Source: Lumbricus terrestris
Taxonomy: Eukaryota > Annelida > Clitellata > Crassiclitellata > Lumbricidae
Reading direction: 5' to 3'
NCBI GenBank assembly: GCA_949752735.1
Contig: OX457041.1
Coordinates: 28,805,900 to 28,869,899, forward strand
DNA length: 64,000 nucleotides
The translations under genes and the position numbers were made by a program. Below are positions 1 to 9,675 of the stretch, piece by piece. The notes beneath the pieces were generated by a model. The model ran no database searches, was not told the DNA's origin, and saw only the letters and a list, made by a program, of their open reading frames with translations. Every line of letters starts with the position of its first letter. Within the stretch, counting starts at the first letter, position 1.

Positions 1-390
1 AGGCAGCTCGGCCACACCATAAATTTGGAAGAACGTCCCATGTCCCTCAAAGTCTCCGCCCGTGAACAGGCCTCACTAGCAGAGAGCATAGATTCTTTGA
101 GTAAACCGGGTAGGCCTACCGGGTATTGTTACATTTTTTGGAAGAACGGTAAAAGTAGAATTTACATTTCAAAACAAACAAAAAAATTAGCTACCGCGTT
201 TCAACGATTAAATCATAACAAAAGTATAAGTGCAAATTTATTCTGTATTATAAGTTGCTATAGTGCAGCGTTGAAATTGCCAGTGCATGAACATTTGTGC
301 ATCTGTTGATTTCTGAAGGCCACAGGCGACCCCTGGCAAATCGTCAGGCGACCCCCGTGGGGATCGCGACCCACAAGTTGAGAACCGCTG
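1..390. mobile_element. hAT-like DNA transposon, right end only
   Basis: The stretch ends in GAGAACCGCTG at 380-390. Its reverse complement, CAGCGGTTCTCAAC, is the kind of terminus seen in many animal hAT (Charlie-like) elements. The preceding GC-rich text (CGACCCCCGTGGGG) also fits such ends. The other end must lie left of the window, so neither length nor target-site duplication can be checked. Short ORFs at 25-309 and 297-491 show no recognisable domain. The assignment rests on the terminus alone. Confidence 0.5.
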
Positions 391-450
391 CTCTAGTCGA
401 CGTCGGCCTAATCAATGCCAGAGCATGGTTCTTATGGTCACATGCATCAG

Positions 451-3400
451 TAGGGTGTGTCAATTTGAGGGGTCAAATCAAAAAATTTTGAAATTCAAAA
501 ACGGGTAGTGATGAAAGTGTGCAGTTTTGCATGCTGAATCCAAATATAACTTCAGAAACAATTTTTATTGAGTGCTAGCTACTTCAATTTACATTTGAAA
601 TGAGATATAATTGCATACAATTGATTTGAACATACAATAGAGCTGGGGAAAAAACTTTGGCCACACAATGTCATATCAAATGCCATTTGTCATCAAATCA
701 ACGAAATTGTGAAAAATCAACCAAAGACATCATGTCCTGTTTACTTCTATTTCGGTCCATAAGCTCTCTGCTGACCATTTGACCTTTGATGTAGTGTGTC
801 CTCCTCCCATGACTGTACACATGACTAGAAGCCTCCGTTGTCATTTTGACACACCTTTCCACAGACTGTGTGTGCGACGGCCAGCTGGGAACTACCATTG
901 GGTTGCCTACAAGTGCCTTGATCTCTGCTGTTGTTAAGATGCAGGTGAGAGGGGGTTCAGAGACTGCAGAGCTCCAGTCAACAAGTTGCGAGATTGTAGT
1001 CGCTTCAGGGTTGATGTTTGGCGTTCTCCTGGGTCTCACTCGGTTGTCTCCAAGCTGTGTCCTCTCATCTCCTTCACCTCTGATCTTTATTATCTTCTCC
1101 ACTGCATCTCTTCTTTCCTCTTCATTGTCACTGCACAACATGGCTTGCAGCACACATTCACTAAAACTGTACCAAGCAGACCTCTTCACTGTAGGCATGA
1201 CAATCGTTTTCACCTCTTCACTCTGTTCCTTAATCAGTTGTAGCTGAAAAACAAGATGCCTGGGTCCTTGTGTCCAGTTGCTACTTATCTTTATGTTGAA
1301 CCAGTTAACAATGTATACTCCAACACAGAACTCCACAATCATCCTCAAGCTGTTCAGATTCTTTCCTTGTAGATTATGTTTAGATATCCAAATTCTCATG
1401 AACCTCAAAGCTGTTGTGAGCCACCTGCTGTGGGAGACAGGTCCTATCTCCAACAGAGCCAGATCCTTTGGCAAATGTCCTGTCCTAATTGCGGTAGCAA
1501 TTCTGTAGCCATAACTCTGATCAGTGCTTAAGTCTTTCACTACTTCATCGCTGAGCTGAGGGAGACCAGGACCAACAGAGACTTTTGTGAAATCAGGATT
1601 GATGTCCAGGTCAGTAGCAGAGTCCAGCATTTTTCCTAAGGGTCCTGACCACTTGTTGTTGCTTAGTGTCTTGCCATCTAGAGCAGTAATTAGGTGTCTC
1701 AGTGGCAGCTCTCCAGTGTGTAGATCACAAACAATCCACACAAGCTTCCTTTGTAGCTTCTCCTCGACATAATGCATTACTCCTCCTTCCCAGCCAGTGT
1801 TTACATTACAAGAATCACCTCCAATAGCTTGAAGAGTTTTGTCTGCTCCTCTTTCTTTCAACCACTCAACCAGATTGTCAGCAATTATTTCAGCATGTGA
1901 TTTCTGCTTAGTTGCTTTAGCAGGGACAAAATGCCATAGATATCTGCTTTCTGGTTCCATGCGAACTGTAATGTGCTCTTCTTTTACCATACCTGGATAC
2001 ATTTTGCCATTTTCTTCTGCTTTCAACATGACCTTGGTTTCATCTCGACGACCATCAAAGAAAATGCAACTTATGCCATTCTGCTGAATTTCGTCTTCAA
2101 ACTTTGCATTGAGTTCCTTCATGACTCTCTCCTGAGCTCTCTTTACTTTGTTATGATCAATTATTAAAGTAGTGTCAAAGTGAGTAATGAGTCCGGCATC
2201 AATCCAGGCAGCAGTAGCAATCTCCGCTGTCTCCCTCAGCCCAGTGTGGTGTCTTAGGCTAGCCAGGGCTATGTTGGTTATGTCCGTAGTATTATATCTT
2301 GCTCTTTTCCCAATTTTCACTACATCACCCGACGCCTCACCTTCACCATGTAAGTAGGGGTTGTACTCATCACTACAATTGTCCATCTCTGATTCATCCA
2401 TCATATCTTCACACTCATCAAACTCTCTCTGCTGCAATTCAAACATAGATCTATCTGTCATCTCCTCCTCTTCTGTGGTTTGTTTATCACTCTCCACTCT
2501 CCATTTTTTTCCATCCAACCTTTTTGCTCGCCTTTCCTGTTGTAACAAATGTTTTCTAGTCTCTGGGTGGTCAACTGGTCCTATCTGATGAGGTCCAATG
2601 CTTCCAACTTTTTCTCTTTGGCCTTTGATGAAAGCTAACTCAATGACGGGAATCTTTTTCTCTCTACTGCAGTCACAAAATATGTGCACTCCACCAACAC
2701 AGGGAGAACTGCAACCCACATCAGTGCAACTCTTTATGTCACACTTACAAGTTAGAATGTCCACGAGTCTGTCAAGCCTTTCCATAAACCTATCTTTCTC
2801 CTCCAATTTCGCTCTGCCCGAAGACACCTTGTTTCCTTGCTCCCACGTGGATTTCAACTTTTGTTGGATTGTTCTATGACTGTTAATGACTGGCGCAGTG
2901 AATTTAGGATTTGCTTTGCACCACTGAGCAAGAACTCCAGTCATTAAGTCAGTGACAAGTTGGTCGTTGCTGTAATTTCGTCTGTTTTGGTCACTCATCT
3001 CTCTCAAGTACAGCCCATATCTAATGACATCCCTGACAGTTGGTAATTCAGCTGTAGGAAGCTGTCTGCCTGAACCTACTAAGTGGTGTAAGTGAGTCCA
3101 AACTAGCAATCTTGTTTTTATATTAGACATTCTGACTATCTGAAAGGAATACACAAACAGTGACTGTATTATAACAATCTAACAATTCTAACATGCAATA
3201 GTTGCAATACTATAATAATTCTGCACACATTGTACAGCAGATTGAAAATTAATTAATGGGTACAAGTCACTAATAAACCATCTTAAACATCAAACAATAT
3301 AGGCCTACATAAAATTCTAACATGCATAAAATTTAAATTAGAGCATTTAAAAATGTTTCTGCAAACTCAATATTAAAGCAGCCAATTTCTGTATTTTCCA

Positions 3401-3543
3401 CGATAATTCAAGTGCAAATTGAAGTAGCTAAATCCCATTGCAGACAAATTTTATACTTATATTTCGACTTTTCATATGAAAATGTACTATTTTATCCCTA
3501 CCCGTTTTTTAAATTTTGACTTTAAAAAAATTGACACACCCTA
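451..3543 (-). mobile_element. Complete DNA transposon with 9-bp target-site duplication
   Basis: The 3093-bp element begins TAGGGTGTGTCAATTT and ends with its exact reverse complement. The inverted repeat continues imperfectly to an ACGGGTAG block about 57 bp in from each end. It is flanked by the perfect 9-bp duplication ATGCATCAG (442-450 and 3544-3552). A related sequence at 4061-4140 supplies an approximate empty site. The single gene (minus strand) fills most of the interior. A 9-bp duplication fits Mutator-like or Merlin-like elements better than hAT or P (8 bp), but the protein is not a form I can place in a named superfamily. Exact ends, an exact duplication and an open reading frame indicate a recent insertion. 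Confidence 0.88.
698..3130 (-). CDS. Putative DDE-type transposase with CxxH motif
   Basis: An 810-residue frame. The first ATG (minus strand, 3130) is preferred; the frame extends upstream only through non-ATG codons to 3154. Residues about 128-154 form a cysteine cluster (CKCD, SCTD, CSSPC, FCDC) likely to bind zinc. A very acidic stretch lies at about 220-265. An RNase H-like catalytic core is suggested by FFDGRRDET (Asp about 359), GGDSCNVNTG (Asp about 439), CDLHTGELPLRH (the C-x2-H signature, about 468-471), SHSRWLT (about 566) and PSHTQSVERCVK (Glu about 758). The D-D-CxxH-E order is that described for the hAT/MULE/P/Kolobok group. Its predicted role is to cut and join the 9-bp-TSD element around it. 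No frameshift or stop is seen. The family assignment is inference; an upstream exon cannot be excluded. Confidence 0.75.
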   Translation of the reverse strand: MSNIKTRLLVWTHLHHLVGSGRQLPTAELPTVRDVIRYGLYLREMSDQNRRNYSNDQLVTDLMTGVLAQWCKANPKFTAPVINSHRTIQQKLKSTWEQGNKVSSGRAKLEEKDRFMERLDRLVDILTCKCDIKSCTDVGCSSPCVGGVHIFCDCSREKKIPVIELAFIKGQREKVGSIGPHQIGPVDHPETRKHLLQQERRAKRLDGKKWRVESDKQTTEEEEMTDRSMFELQQREFDECEDMMDESEMDNCSDEYNPYLHGEGEASGDVVKIGKRARYNTTDITNIALASLRHHTGLRETAEIATAAWIDAGLITHFDTTLIIDHNKVKRAQERVMKELNAKFEDEIQQNGISCIFFDGRRDETKVMLKAEENGKMYPGMVKEEHITVRMEPESRYLWHFVPAKATKQKSHAEIIADNLVEWLKERGADKTLQAIGGDSCNVNTGWEGGVMHYVEEKLQRKLVWIVCDLHTGELPLRHLITALDGKTLSNNKWSGPLGKMLDSATDLDINPDFTKVSVGPGLPQLSDEVVKDLSTDQSYGYRIATAIRTGHLPKDLALLEIGPVSHSRWLTTALRFMRIWISKHNLQGKNLNSLRMIVEFCVGVYIVNWFNIKISSNWTQGPRHLVFQLQLIKEQSEEVKTIVMPTVKRSAWYSFSECVLQAMLCSDNEEERRDAVEKIIKIRGEGDERTQLGDNRVRPRRTPNINPEATTISQLVDWSSAVSEPPLTCILTTAEIKALVGNPMVVPSWPSHTQSVERCVKMTTEASSHVYSHGRRTHYIKGQMVSRELMDRNRSKQDMMSLVDFSQFR

Positions 3544-3650
3544 ATGCATCAGTAACCATATCCAACGCATTTAGTCTTACGACCAATATCAAAAGCCGAA
3601 TGAGGTTCTTATGGTCACATGCACTGATAATTATGTACTAATTATTATTA

Positions 3651-4039
3651 CTGGATAGCTAACGCTTCGGATATTGGTCCATGGCCTATGGCGAATCACA
3701 CGTGACTTCCTCTCAGGGATGCGAGTGCTTGTTTATTATGTAAAACCATGTTAAATTCGTCAACTTTAAAGGCTATTTTCAAGAAATCTGTTCAGTGGCC
3801 GCCAAATACAGTTAATTGACAGTTTTGTATGTCACTCAACTCAAAAACCAAAAGGCCGGTTTTAAACAATGTTGTATCATTGCTGAGAAATTTGCGTTTT
3901 ACAGCGAAGAGTGTTGTGCCGCCTATCATTTGCTGCGATTTGCCTCTATGAATCCAGGGATTTGCCTAAGAGATTCCAGGAATATCCCTGACCCTGAGTG
4001 AACGATAATCCGAACTTTCATAGCCAATTAGCTATCCAG
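3651..4039. mobile_element. MITE-like element with TA target
   Basis: The ends CTGGATAGCTAA and TTAGCTATCCAG are inverted repeats, with CGGATAT/ATAATCCG echoed just inside. TA dinucleotides flank both ends (3649-3650, 4040-4041). The 389-bp length and lack of a gene suggest a non-autonomous Tc1/mariner-type element. The TIR is short, so the call is moderate. Confidence 0.5.
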
Positions 4040-4060
4040 TAACTAATACTGTAATACATA

Positions 4061-4140
4061 TCAATGGTCACATGCACCAGTACTATTCAGTAACCATCTC
4101 CAACACATTTAGTCTTACGGTTACGGCCAATATCAAAACC
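4061..4140. repeat. Paralogue of the 9-bp-TSD transposon target site
   Basis: The text around GGTCACATGCACCAGT followed by CAACACATTTAGTCTTACG closely parallels the two halves of the sequence flanking the 451-3543 transposon (425-450 and 3544-3600). It therefore approximates the pre-insertion site and supports the element's boundaries. A third partial copy lies at 3601-3625. Confidence 0.6.
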
Positions 4141-4817
4141 GTATGCTGTCATACTTGATGATCACTCAGAGCACTACCGCCGTAGTGCACGGCCTGCGTG
4201 GTCCTAGTTGTGCACGATGCTCAATTATTTTATTTGACTTACAACTTCCTTTCAAAAAACTTTCTCAGGGGCTCTCTAAGCCCAGCCACGAAAAAGAAAA
4301 AACCTTCAGAGATTTATGAAACAAAGATTGATCGTAATTGTAATCTCGAGACTTCTACAGCGCACACAAAAGTCAAGTCGCGCGAACCAGCTTATTCACA
4401 GGCGCTTAATCAAAACAAAATCGATAGGCAGCGGGTCAAGTCCGGAGAGTCAGGCAGGCAGATAGATGGACGGCTAAGGTTGGTGATGTTTAGAGTTTGA
4501 AATGACGAGGGAGGTGAGGAGAAGAATCAGGATAGGATTTGTGAAAGCAATGTTTTCGGTTTTGAGTGAAAGACCTGTGGGGAGATAGCGAGATGTGGAG
4601 TTTTGGTGAGCTCGTATGATGGGTCGGAAGTTTGCCGTAGTGCTGGCGGAAGTTTGTTCCAAAGAGGTGGAACGGCAATGGCTATGGAGCGGTTTGCGAA
4701 TTTCAGTGATGAAGTGATGGGAGGGCGAAGCAGTGTAATGGAGGATGAGGAGTGTGTTGAACGAAGTGGCTAGATGGTGAACAACTGACGAGGGTAGAAC
4801 GGCTAGGATGATTGGTG

Positions 4818-5099
4818 GGTAAATACGCACACTAGATACCCGTACTCCAAACAATATGGCTGCCAACGAATGCCATAAATTAGAGCGCAGCGACTATTTA
4901 TCGCGTGAGGGTCGGTTAGGGCTCAGGTTAGGCGTCGTGAGGGTCGGTTAGGGTTAGTTTTAGGGTTAGTGCAGTCATTCTGTTGACCGCTTTGCATGTT
5001 GCGATGCCGTCGATAGGATAGGTTGCTGCGCTCTAACTTTATAGCATTCGTTGGCAGCCATATTGCTTGGAGTACGGGTATCTAGTGTGCGTGTTTACC
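4818..5099. mobile_element. hAT-type MITE inside the LINE
   Basis: The 282-bp element starts GGTAAATACGCACACTAG and ends with a near-perfect inverted copy. Inverted repeats extend about 65 bp (to AGAGCGCAGC / GCTGCGCTCT). The 8-bp duplication GATTGGTG is exact (4810-4817 and 5100-5107). The interior holds several GGTTAGGG words. It splits the LINE ORF2, so it is younger than the LINE copy. Confidence 0.85.
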
Positions 5100-5107
5100 G
5101 ATTGGTG

Positions 5108-6457
5108 TATTGTAACTGAGTGAGAGGACTTTGTATTCGATACTTTCAGGTATTTTGAGCCAGTGAAGTGATTTCAGGACAGGAGTGATGTGGTGACGTT
5201 TGGGGGTTTTAGTGACAGCACGGGCGAGGGCATTCTGGATAGCTTGGAGGCGGTTAATTTGGGTGATGTCAATGTTTAGGAAGAGAGAGTTGCAGAAGTC
5301 AAGTTTCGCATGAACTATAGATGTGGGGATTGTGGATGCAGTTTTGAAGTCAAGCATAGGGCGGATTCTGAGAAGGTCGCAGATATGCATGAAGCAAGAG
5401 CGTGAGAGATGGGTGATGTGATCAGAGAAGCTCAAGTTTTGGTCGAAAATAACACCTAGGTTTCTGACAGGAGAATTTGGAGTAAATGTGTGGGTGGATA
5501 CAGAGTCAAGGTCGATAAATATTGAAGGATCTGGGATTTTCTTGAGTTGCTCACGCAGGCCTATAAGAATAAATTCAGTTTTGGAGGGGTTCAGGCTCAG
5601 GAGATTTGAGGTCATCCAGGAGGTGATTTGGGTGACCACACACAGAAGATATCTATGTAGTCAGAAAAGCTGCTTGGAGAGAAAGAGATGAATAATTGGG
5701 TGTCGTTTGACCAGCATATTAGATGATGGTCGACTGTGGATGCTTTTATGAGTGAACTGAGTGGGGTGGTGTAGAGGATGAACAAGAGGGGCCCGAGGAC
5801 AGAACCTTGCAGAACACCACAGGTGAGAGGGCATGATTGAGATGACGTTTCAAGTGTTTTGACTGAGAAAGAGTGTGAAGAGAGATAAGACTGAATCCAA
5901 AGGAGAGCAGTGTTGGTAAAGCCAAACCAAGAAGACAGTGTTTGGAGTAGTATGTTGTGGCCAATGGTGTCAAAGGCTGCAGATGCATCAAGGAGGCAAA
6001 GGCAGGAGACTTGTTGATGAGAGATGGCAGACACAAGTTTATTGTAGAGGGAAGTGAGAAGTGTTTCGGTTGAGTGCCTCTTAGTAAAACTGAACTGGTT
6101 TGGGTAAAGGAGTGAACTTGAAGTCAAGTAGACATTGATCGGAGAGAGTACAACACCTTCTGTTAGTTTAGAGATGATTGAACAGGTTAGAAACAGGTCG
6201 ATAATTTGAAAGGATTTCCTTATCAAGCGATGGTTTTTGAGGAGTGAATTTACCAAAGAATGTTTGAAGAGGAGGGGAAAGTTGCCAGTGTATAAGGAGA
6301 GGTTGATTATTTCTGTGATGATGCGGACAATGATAGATGCGCACTCTTTCAGTAGGGCGGTAGGTATAGGGTCAAGTTCGCACTGCTTATTTTGGAGAGA
6401 TTGTAATAAATTGGACACTTCACACTCTGATGATTGGTCAGATGCAATAAACGCCAC
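5108..6457 (-). pseudogene. LINE reverse transcriptase pseudogene
   Basis: This is a remnant of ORF2, which would copy the LINE RNA at the target site. The first frame (6457-5612) covers the RT fingers and palm: LLDASAAFDTIGHN (motif A), GVLQGSVLGPLLFILY (motif B) and CWSNDTQLF at the catalytic box. The expected YADDTQL-type box has lost its first aspartate, so the enzyme would be dead. A frameshift near 5612-5639 moves the reading into a second frame (5639-5108) with NPSKTEFILIG, RNLGVIFD and the connection domain ending in LKSLHWLKIP. The 185-residue second frame runs into the inserted MITE. The family assignment is firm for the L2/CR1 group but not at clade level. Confidence 0.82.
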
Positions 6458-6599
6458 TTTGAAGTGAGGTCATTCCAAATGGACGGCCCTACAATCGAGA
6501 AAGCTCAGCATTACCTGGCAGCTAAGCAAGTCCATGGAACTAGGTGTTGTCCCTTCATAGTAGAGTGAAAAGTCCAACACACTTCAACGTCAGAGACTG

Positions 6600-7190
6600 G
6601 ACGACAGAGATTGCACAGATAAGATGGAGCGCAGCCAAGGATGCAGCGTGAAACCAGAATAGCAATTCGATATGAGATGCGTTGGGCTATATAGTCAACC
6701 AGTGCAACACATCACATATGTAGGCAGAGATAGGAAAATTTGGGAATTTGGCCAATGAGTCGAGCAGCGGAGCGTATAACCCAACCTAATCGTCCAAGGA
6801 CTCCAAGGTGGAGGCCAAGTTTGGCCAACGAGTATCGAGCAACAATAATGGTCAATTTGGCTAGTAGCCTATAGTAGTAGGCTAACAAACGTAGGCCTAT
6901 GCACAAGAACAACTAGCGCGAAGTGAGAAAGAGCCTGAGCAACCACTCGGAGCTGGCGAAGCTGATATCTAGTAACTTTTCCATAGACTAATTAAGTTGA
7001 CATCTGTTGAAGAGACTTCGTTGTGCATGTAAGTTTCCGGTTAAGTGTGACACCCAGGTTATGTCGCGACTCTAACCTATTCCTACCAGTGCTGCAGAGA
7101 ATATTATGACGACAAATCTTCCACAACTTAGCTTCTGACACTACCTGCACCTCATGCCGATTTTCGACAGATACCCGAGCTGACTGTCTC
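6600..7190 (-). mobile_element. Old LINE fragment
   Basis: On the minus strand 6712-6912 reads LGRLGWVIRSAARLIGQIPK, matching the post-RT connection segment (RLQRVLRSAARL type) seen in the LINE fragments at 15.8 and 58.6 kb. The surrounding text (AGCGTATAACC, CAATAATGGTCAATTTGG) is degraded and boundaries cannot be set. 7190-7380 holds nothing I recognise. Confidence 0.45.
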
Positions 7191-7379
7191 GCCAGGAAAA
7201 CGTTCTAGGCTTAATTAGGATAATATTATGAAACTGTCTGTATTTAATGATGCAGGTTAAACATTTTCTGAATGAAAACAAACATTCTCACGAGAAAACG
7301 CCAGAGAAAAACAATCTTGTGACGAATCAAATCTCAATCAAATATAAAACAAACAATCAATAAACTTTATTGATCACCA

Positions 7380-7549
7380 AAGCAGTAATAAAGAATACTC
7401 GGTGACCTGGATGTCACACTTGTAAAGATGTAGCCTATAATCTAGCTGCAAAAAATTAAAGCTTTGTCCACTAACCTAGTCTGCTATGATAATATTAAGC
7501 AAATACCTGTAGCCTAATCTATGTCTAAATATGCTGTACTTGCTTCCCT
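7380..7549. repeat. Diverged copy of the ~170-bp local unit
   Basis: The words AAGCTTTGTCCACTAACC and CAAATACCTGTAGCCTAA match the unit described at 8895-11370. This is the leftmost copy seen, separated from the others by the hAT-like element at 7550-8893. Confidence 0.5.
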
Positions 7550-8893
7550 CAGGCCCGGTTTGTGTGTTAGAAAAACTAGGCCGCCGCCTAAAGCCGTAGA
7601 TTCGCAGTGGCCGCCAATTTTGCAAGATAAACAAACGATATTTTTTTAAAATTCATAAATGAAACAACATTGGCTTATTGCTTAATTCTTATTCGCTACA
7701 TGGAAGTATTACTGCATATTATTGGTGTAATATATTATGTTCTATTAAGGTAGAGCTCACCATTACGTTTTAACCATAAGTTCTTCCGGAAGTATTTAAT
7801 CGGCAGTTCAGTCCAGACTATAGTCTAGGCTAGCCTATATCATTTTCATTATTCTAATTTTTTATTTTAATGAATATTTGAATATAATAATCTAATATAC
7901 GACAACAAATTGCAAGACGTGTTTCCAGATGGCATGACCGTTTTACACATCTTATTAACAATACCAGTCACTGTGGCAGCTGCCGAACGTACATAGTTTT
8001 TCAAAATTCAAACTTATTAAGTATACGTTCGACAATGATACAAGATGGTTTTATTGGGCTAGCACAAAATAATATCCATCGAAATCAATATTGATTCTTC
8101 ACTCGATTATTCAGCATCAATAGACAATTTTTTAAACACAAAAGCAAGAAAGTGAATTCACATAAAGCAAAAATATAAGTTTCACTTTTATTAGACACTG
8201 AGGCTAAATAACCGTACTTTACTAGCTACTGTACTTAGTTTAAAGTGTTTACCTTCTTCTGAATATATATAAGACTTGCAATTGATTCAATTCTAACCTC
8301 TAGAATTATGTGACTTTTATTTTGAAGTGAATTAATTATAAGCTTATTGCTAATTATTAATCGTTTTTGCAACATTGTCCATTTTTTTAACGTTTGGTGT
8401 CCTCAATTCTAATTATATAATTCTGCCTCCTTTTTAAAATGTAAATAATTGATTCTACAGTTTGTAATTTATATTCAATTATACTGAAATGTCCTTCAGA
8501 CTTTTTCTTGTTTCATATTTAGATATAATTTTACGTCTTATTTCAGCGCAAAATAAAAGAGCTAATGACTTAATTTTATTCACTGGTATAAAATATTATG
8601 GGGTCGGTGGGCCGCCAAAATCAGGGCTGTACACAAGGGTATACGCGGGTATACAGCGTATACTTACCTCCGTGGAAAAACGGCATCGTATACTCACCTC
8701 CCGAAAAGTAGGGTATACGCGGGTAAAAAGGAGGGTACACCATAAACGCTAGTAAATCAGGGGACAATTTTGGCCATATGACTAAAAAAAGGTCGTCAGC
8801 TTTTTTCAGACGGCAAATGGAGGAGACTCTGGCCAGATGACTAAAAAAAAGGTCATCAGAAATTTTGGGTCCAAATGTCTTCAACCGGGCCTA
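7550..8893. mobile_element. Probable hAT-like element, degenerate
   Basis: The left end reads CAGGCCCGGTTTGTGTG and the right end AACCGGGCCTAG, a short inverted repeat of hAT style. GGCCGCC words lie near both ends (about 7580-7615 and 8608-8620). The interior is AT-rich with no coding signal. A second repeat starts near 8622 (CAGGGCTGTACACAAGGG) and carries A-tract hairpins at 8776-8858; its far end is unclear. No clean 8-bp duplication is visible, so ends are approximate. Confidence 0.35.
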
Positions 8894-9102
8894 GGCCTAT
8901 ATCTTCTCTTGACATTTTTCATTGAAGGCCTATATATGCCTGAACCTGCAAAGAATTAGTGCTTTATCCACTAACCTCGTCAATATCAAAAGATTCTAAA
9001 CCGAATACCTGTAATCTATATCAGTGTACTGTTTGCTTCTCGTGACATCTTTCATTGTAAACCTATATAAATTATGCCTGAACCTGTCGAGAACCAACGC
9101 TT

Positions 9103-9465
9103 TATCGTAATCGTAATCGTAATCTTGAAACTTCTACAGCGCCCACAAAAGCCAAGTCGCGGGAACCAGCTTATTCACAGGCGCTCAATCAAAACAAAAT
9201 CGATAGGCAGCGGGTCAAGTCCGGAGAGTCAGGCAGGCAGATAGATGGACGGCTAAGGTGGGTGATGTTTAGAGTTGAAGTGGCGGGGGATGTAAGGAGA
9301 AGAGGAAGAATCAGGATAGGATTTTTGAAAGAGCAATGTTTTCAGTTTTGAGTGAAAGACCTGTGGGGAGATAGCGAGAGGTGGAGTTTTGGTGAGTTCG
9401 TATGATGGGTCGGAAGTTTGCCGAAGTGCTGGCGGAAGTTTGTTCCAGAGAGGTGGAACGGCAAT
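9103..9465 (-). mobile_element. L2/CR1-like LINE 3' end, second copy
   Basis: It is nearly the same sequence as 4325-4680, including AGCGGGTCAAGTCCGGAGAG and AGACCTGTGGGGAGATAGCG. It begins in an ATCGTA microsatellite, which is the GATTAC-type tail on the minus strand, and stops inside the LWNKLP-coding segment. Severe 5' truncation is normal for LINEs. It sits inside one copy of the ~170-bp unit. Confidence 0.8.
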
Positions 9466-9675
9466 TTAGCCACCAACCTAGTCAGATAAAAAAATCTAAA
9501 CCAAACACCTGTATTCCTGTAATCTATATGGAGATGCTGTTTGCTTCTCGTGGCATCTTTCATTGTAGACCTATAAGTTTATGCCTGAACCTGCAAAGAA
9601 TTACCGCTTTATCCACTAACCTCGTCAGATCTATATAAAAAGATTCTAAACCGAATACCTGTATGGCCTAATCTA

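Larger units (their letters stand above)
4325..6470 (-). mobile_element. L2/CR1-like LINE, 5'-truncated and broken
   Basis: This is a non-LTR retrotransposon on the minus strand. Its 3' end lies near 4325, where TCGTAATTGTAATC reads on the minus strand as a GATTAC-type tail. The truncated 5' end is near 6457-6470. The RT pseudogene lies at 5108-6457, and the C-terminal part continues at about 4560-4817 after an inserted MITE (4818-5099). Around 4600-4680 the minus strand reads AVPPLWNKLPPALR, a typical end of L2/CR1 ORF2. A second copy of the 3' end lies at 9103-9465. Exact ends are approximate. Confidence 0.8.

Noticed and set aside
846..2879. Plus-strand ORFs opposite the transposase
   Set aside because: Shadows of the long minus-strand gene; no domains.
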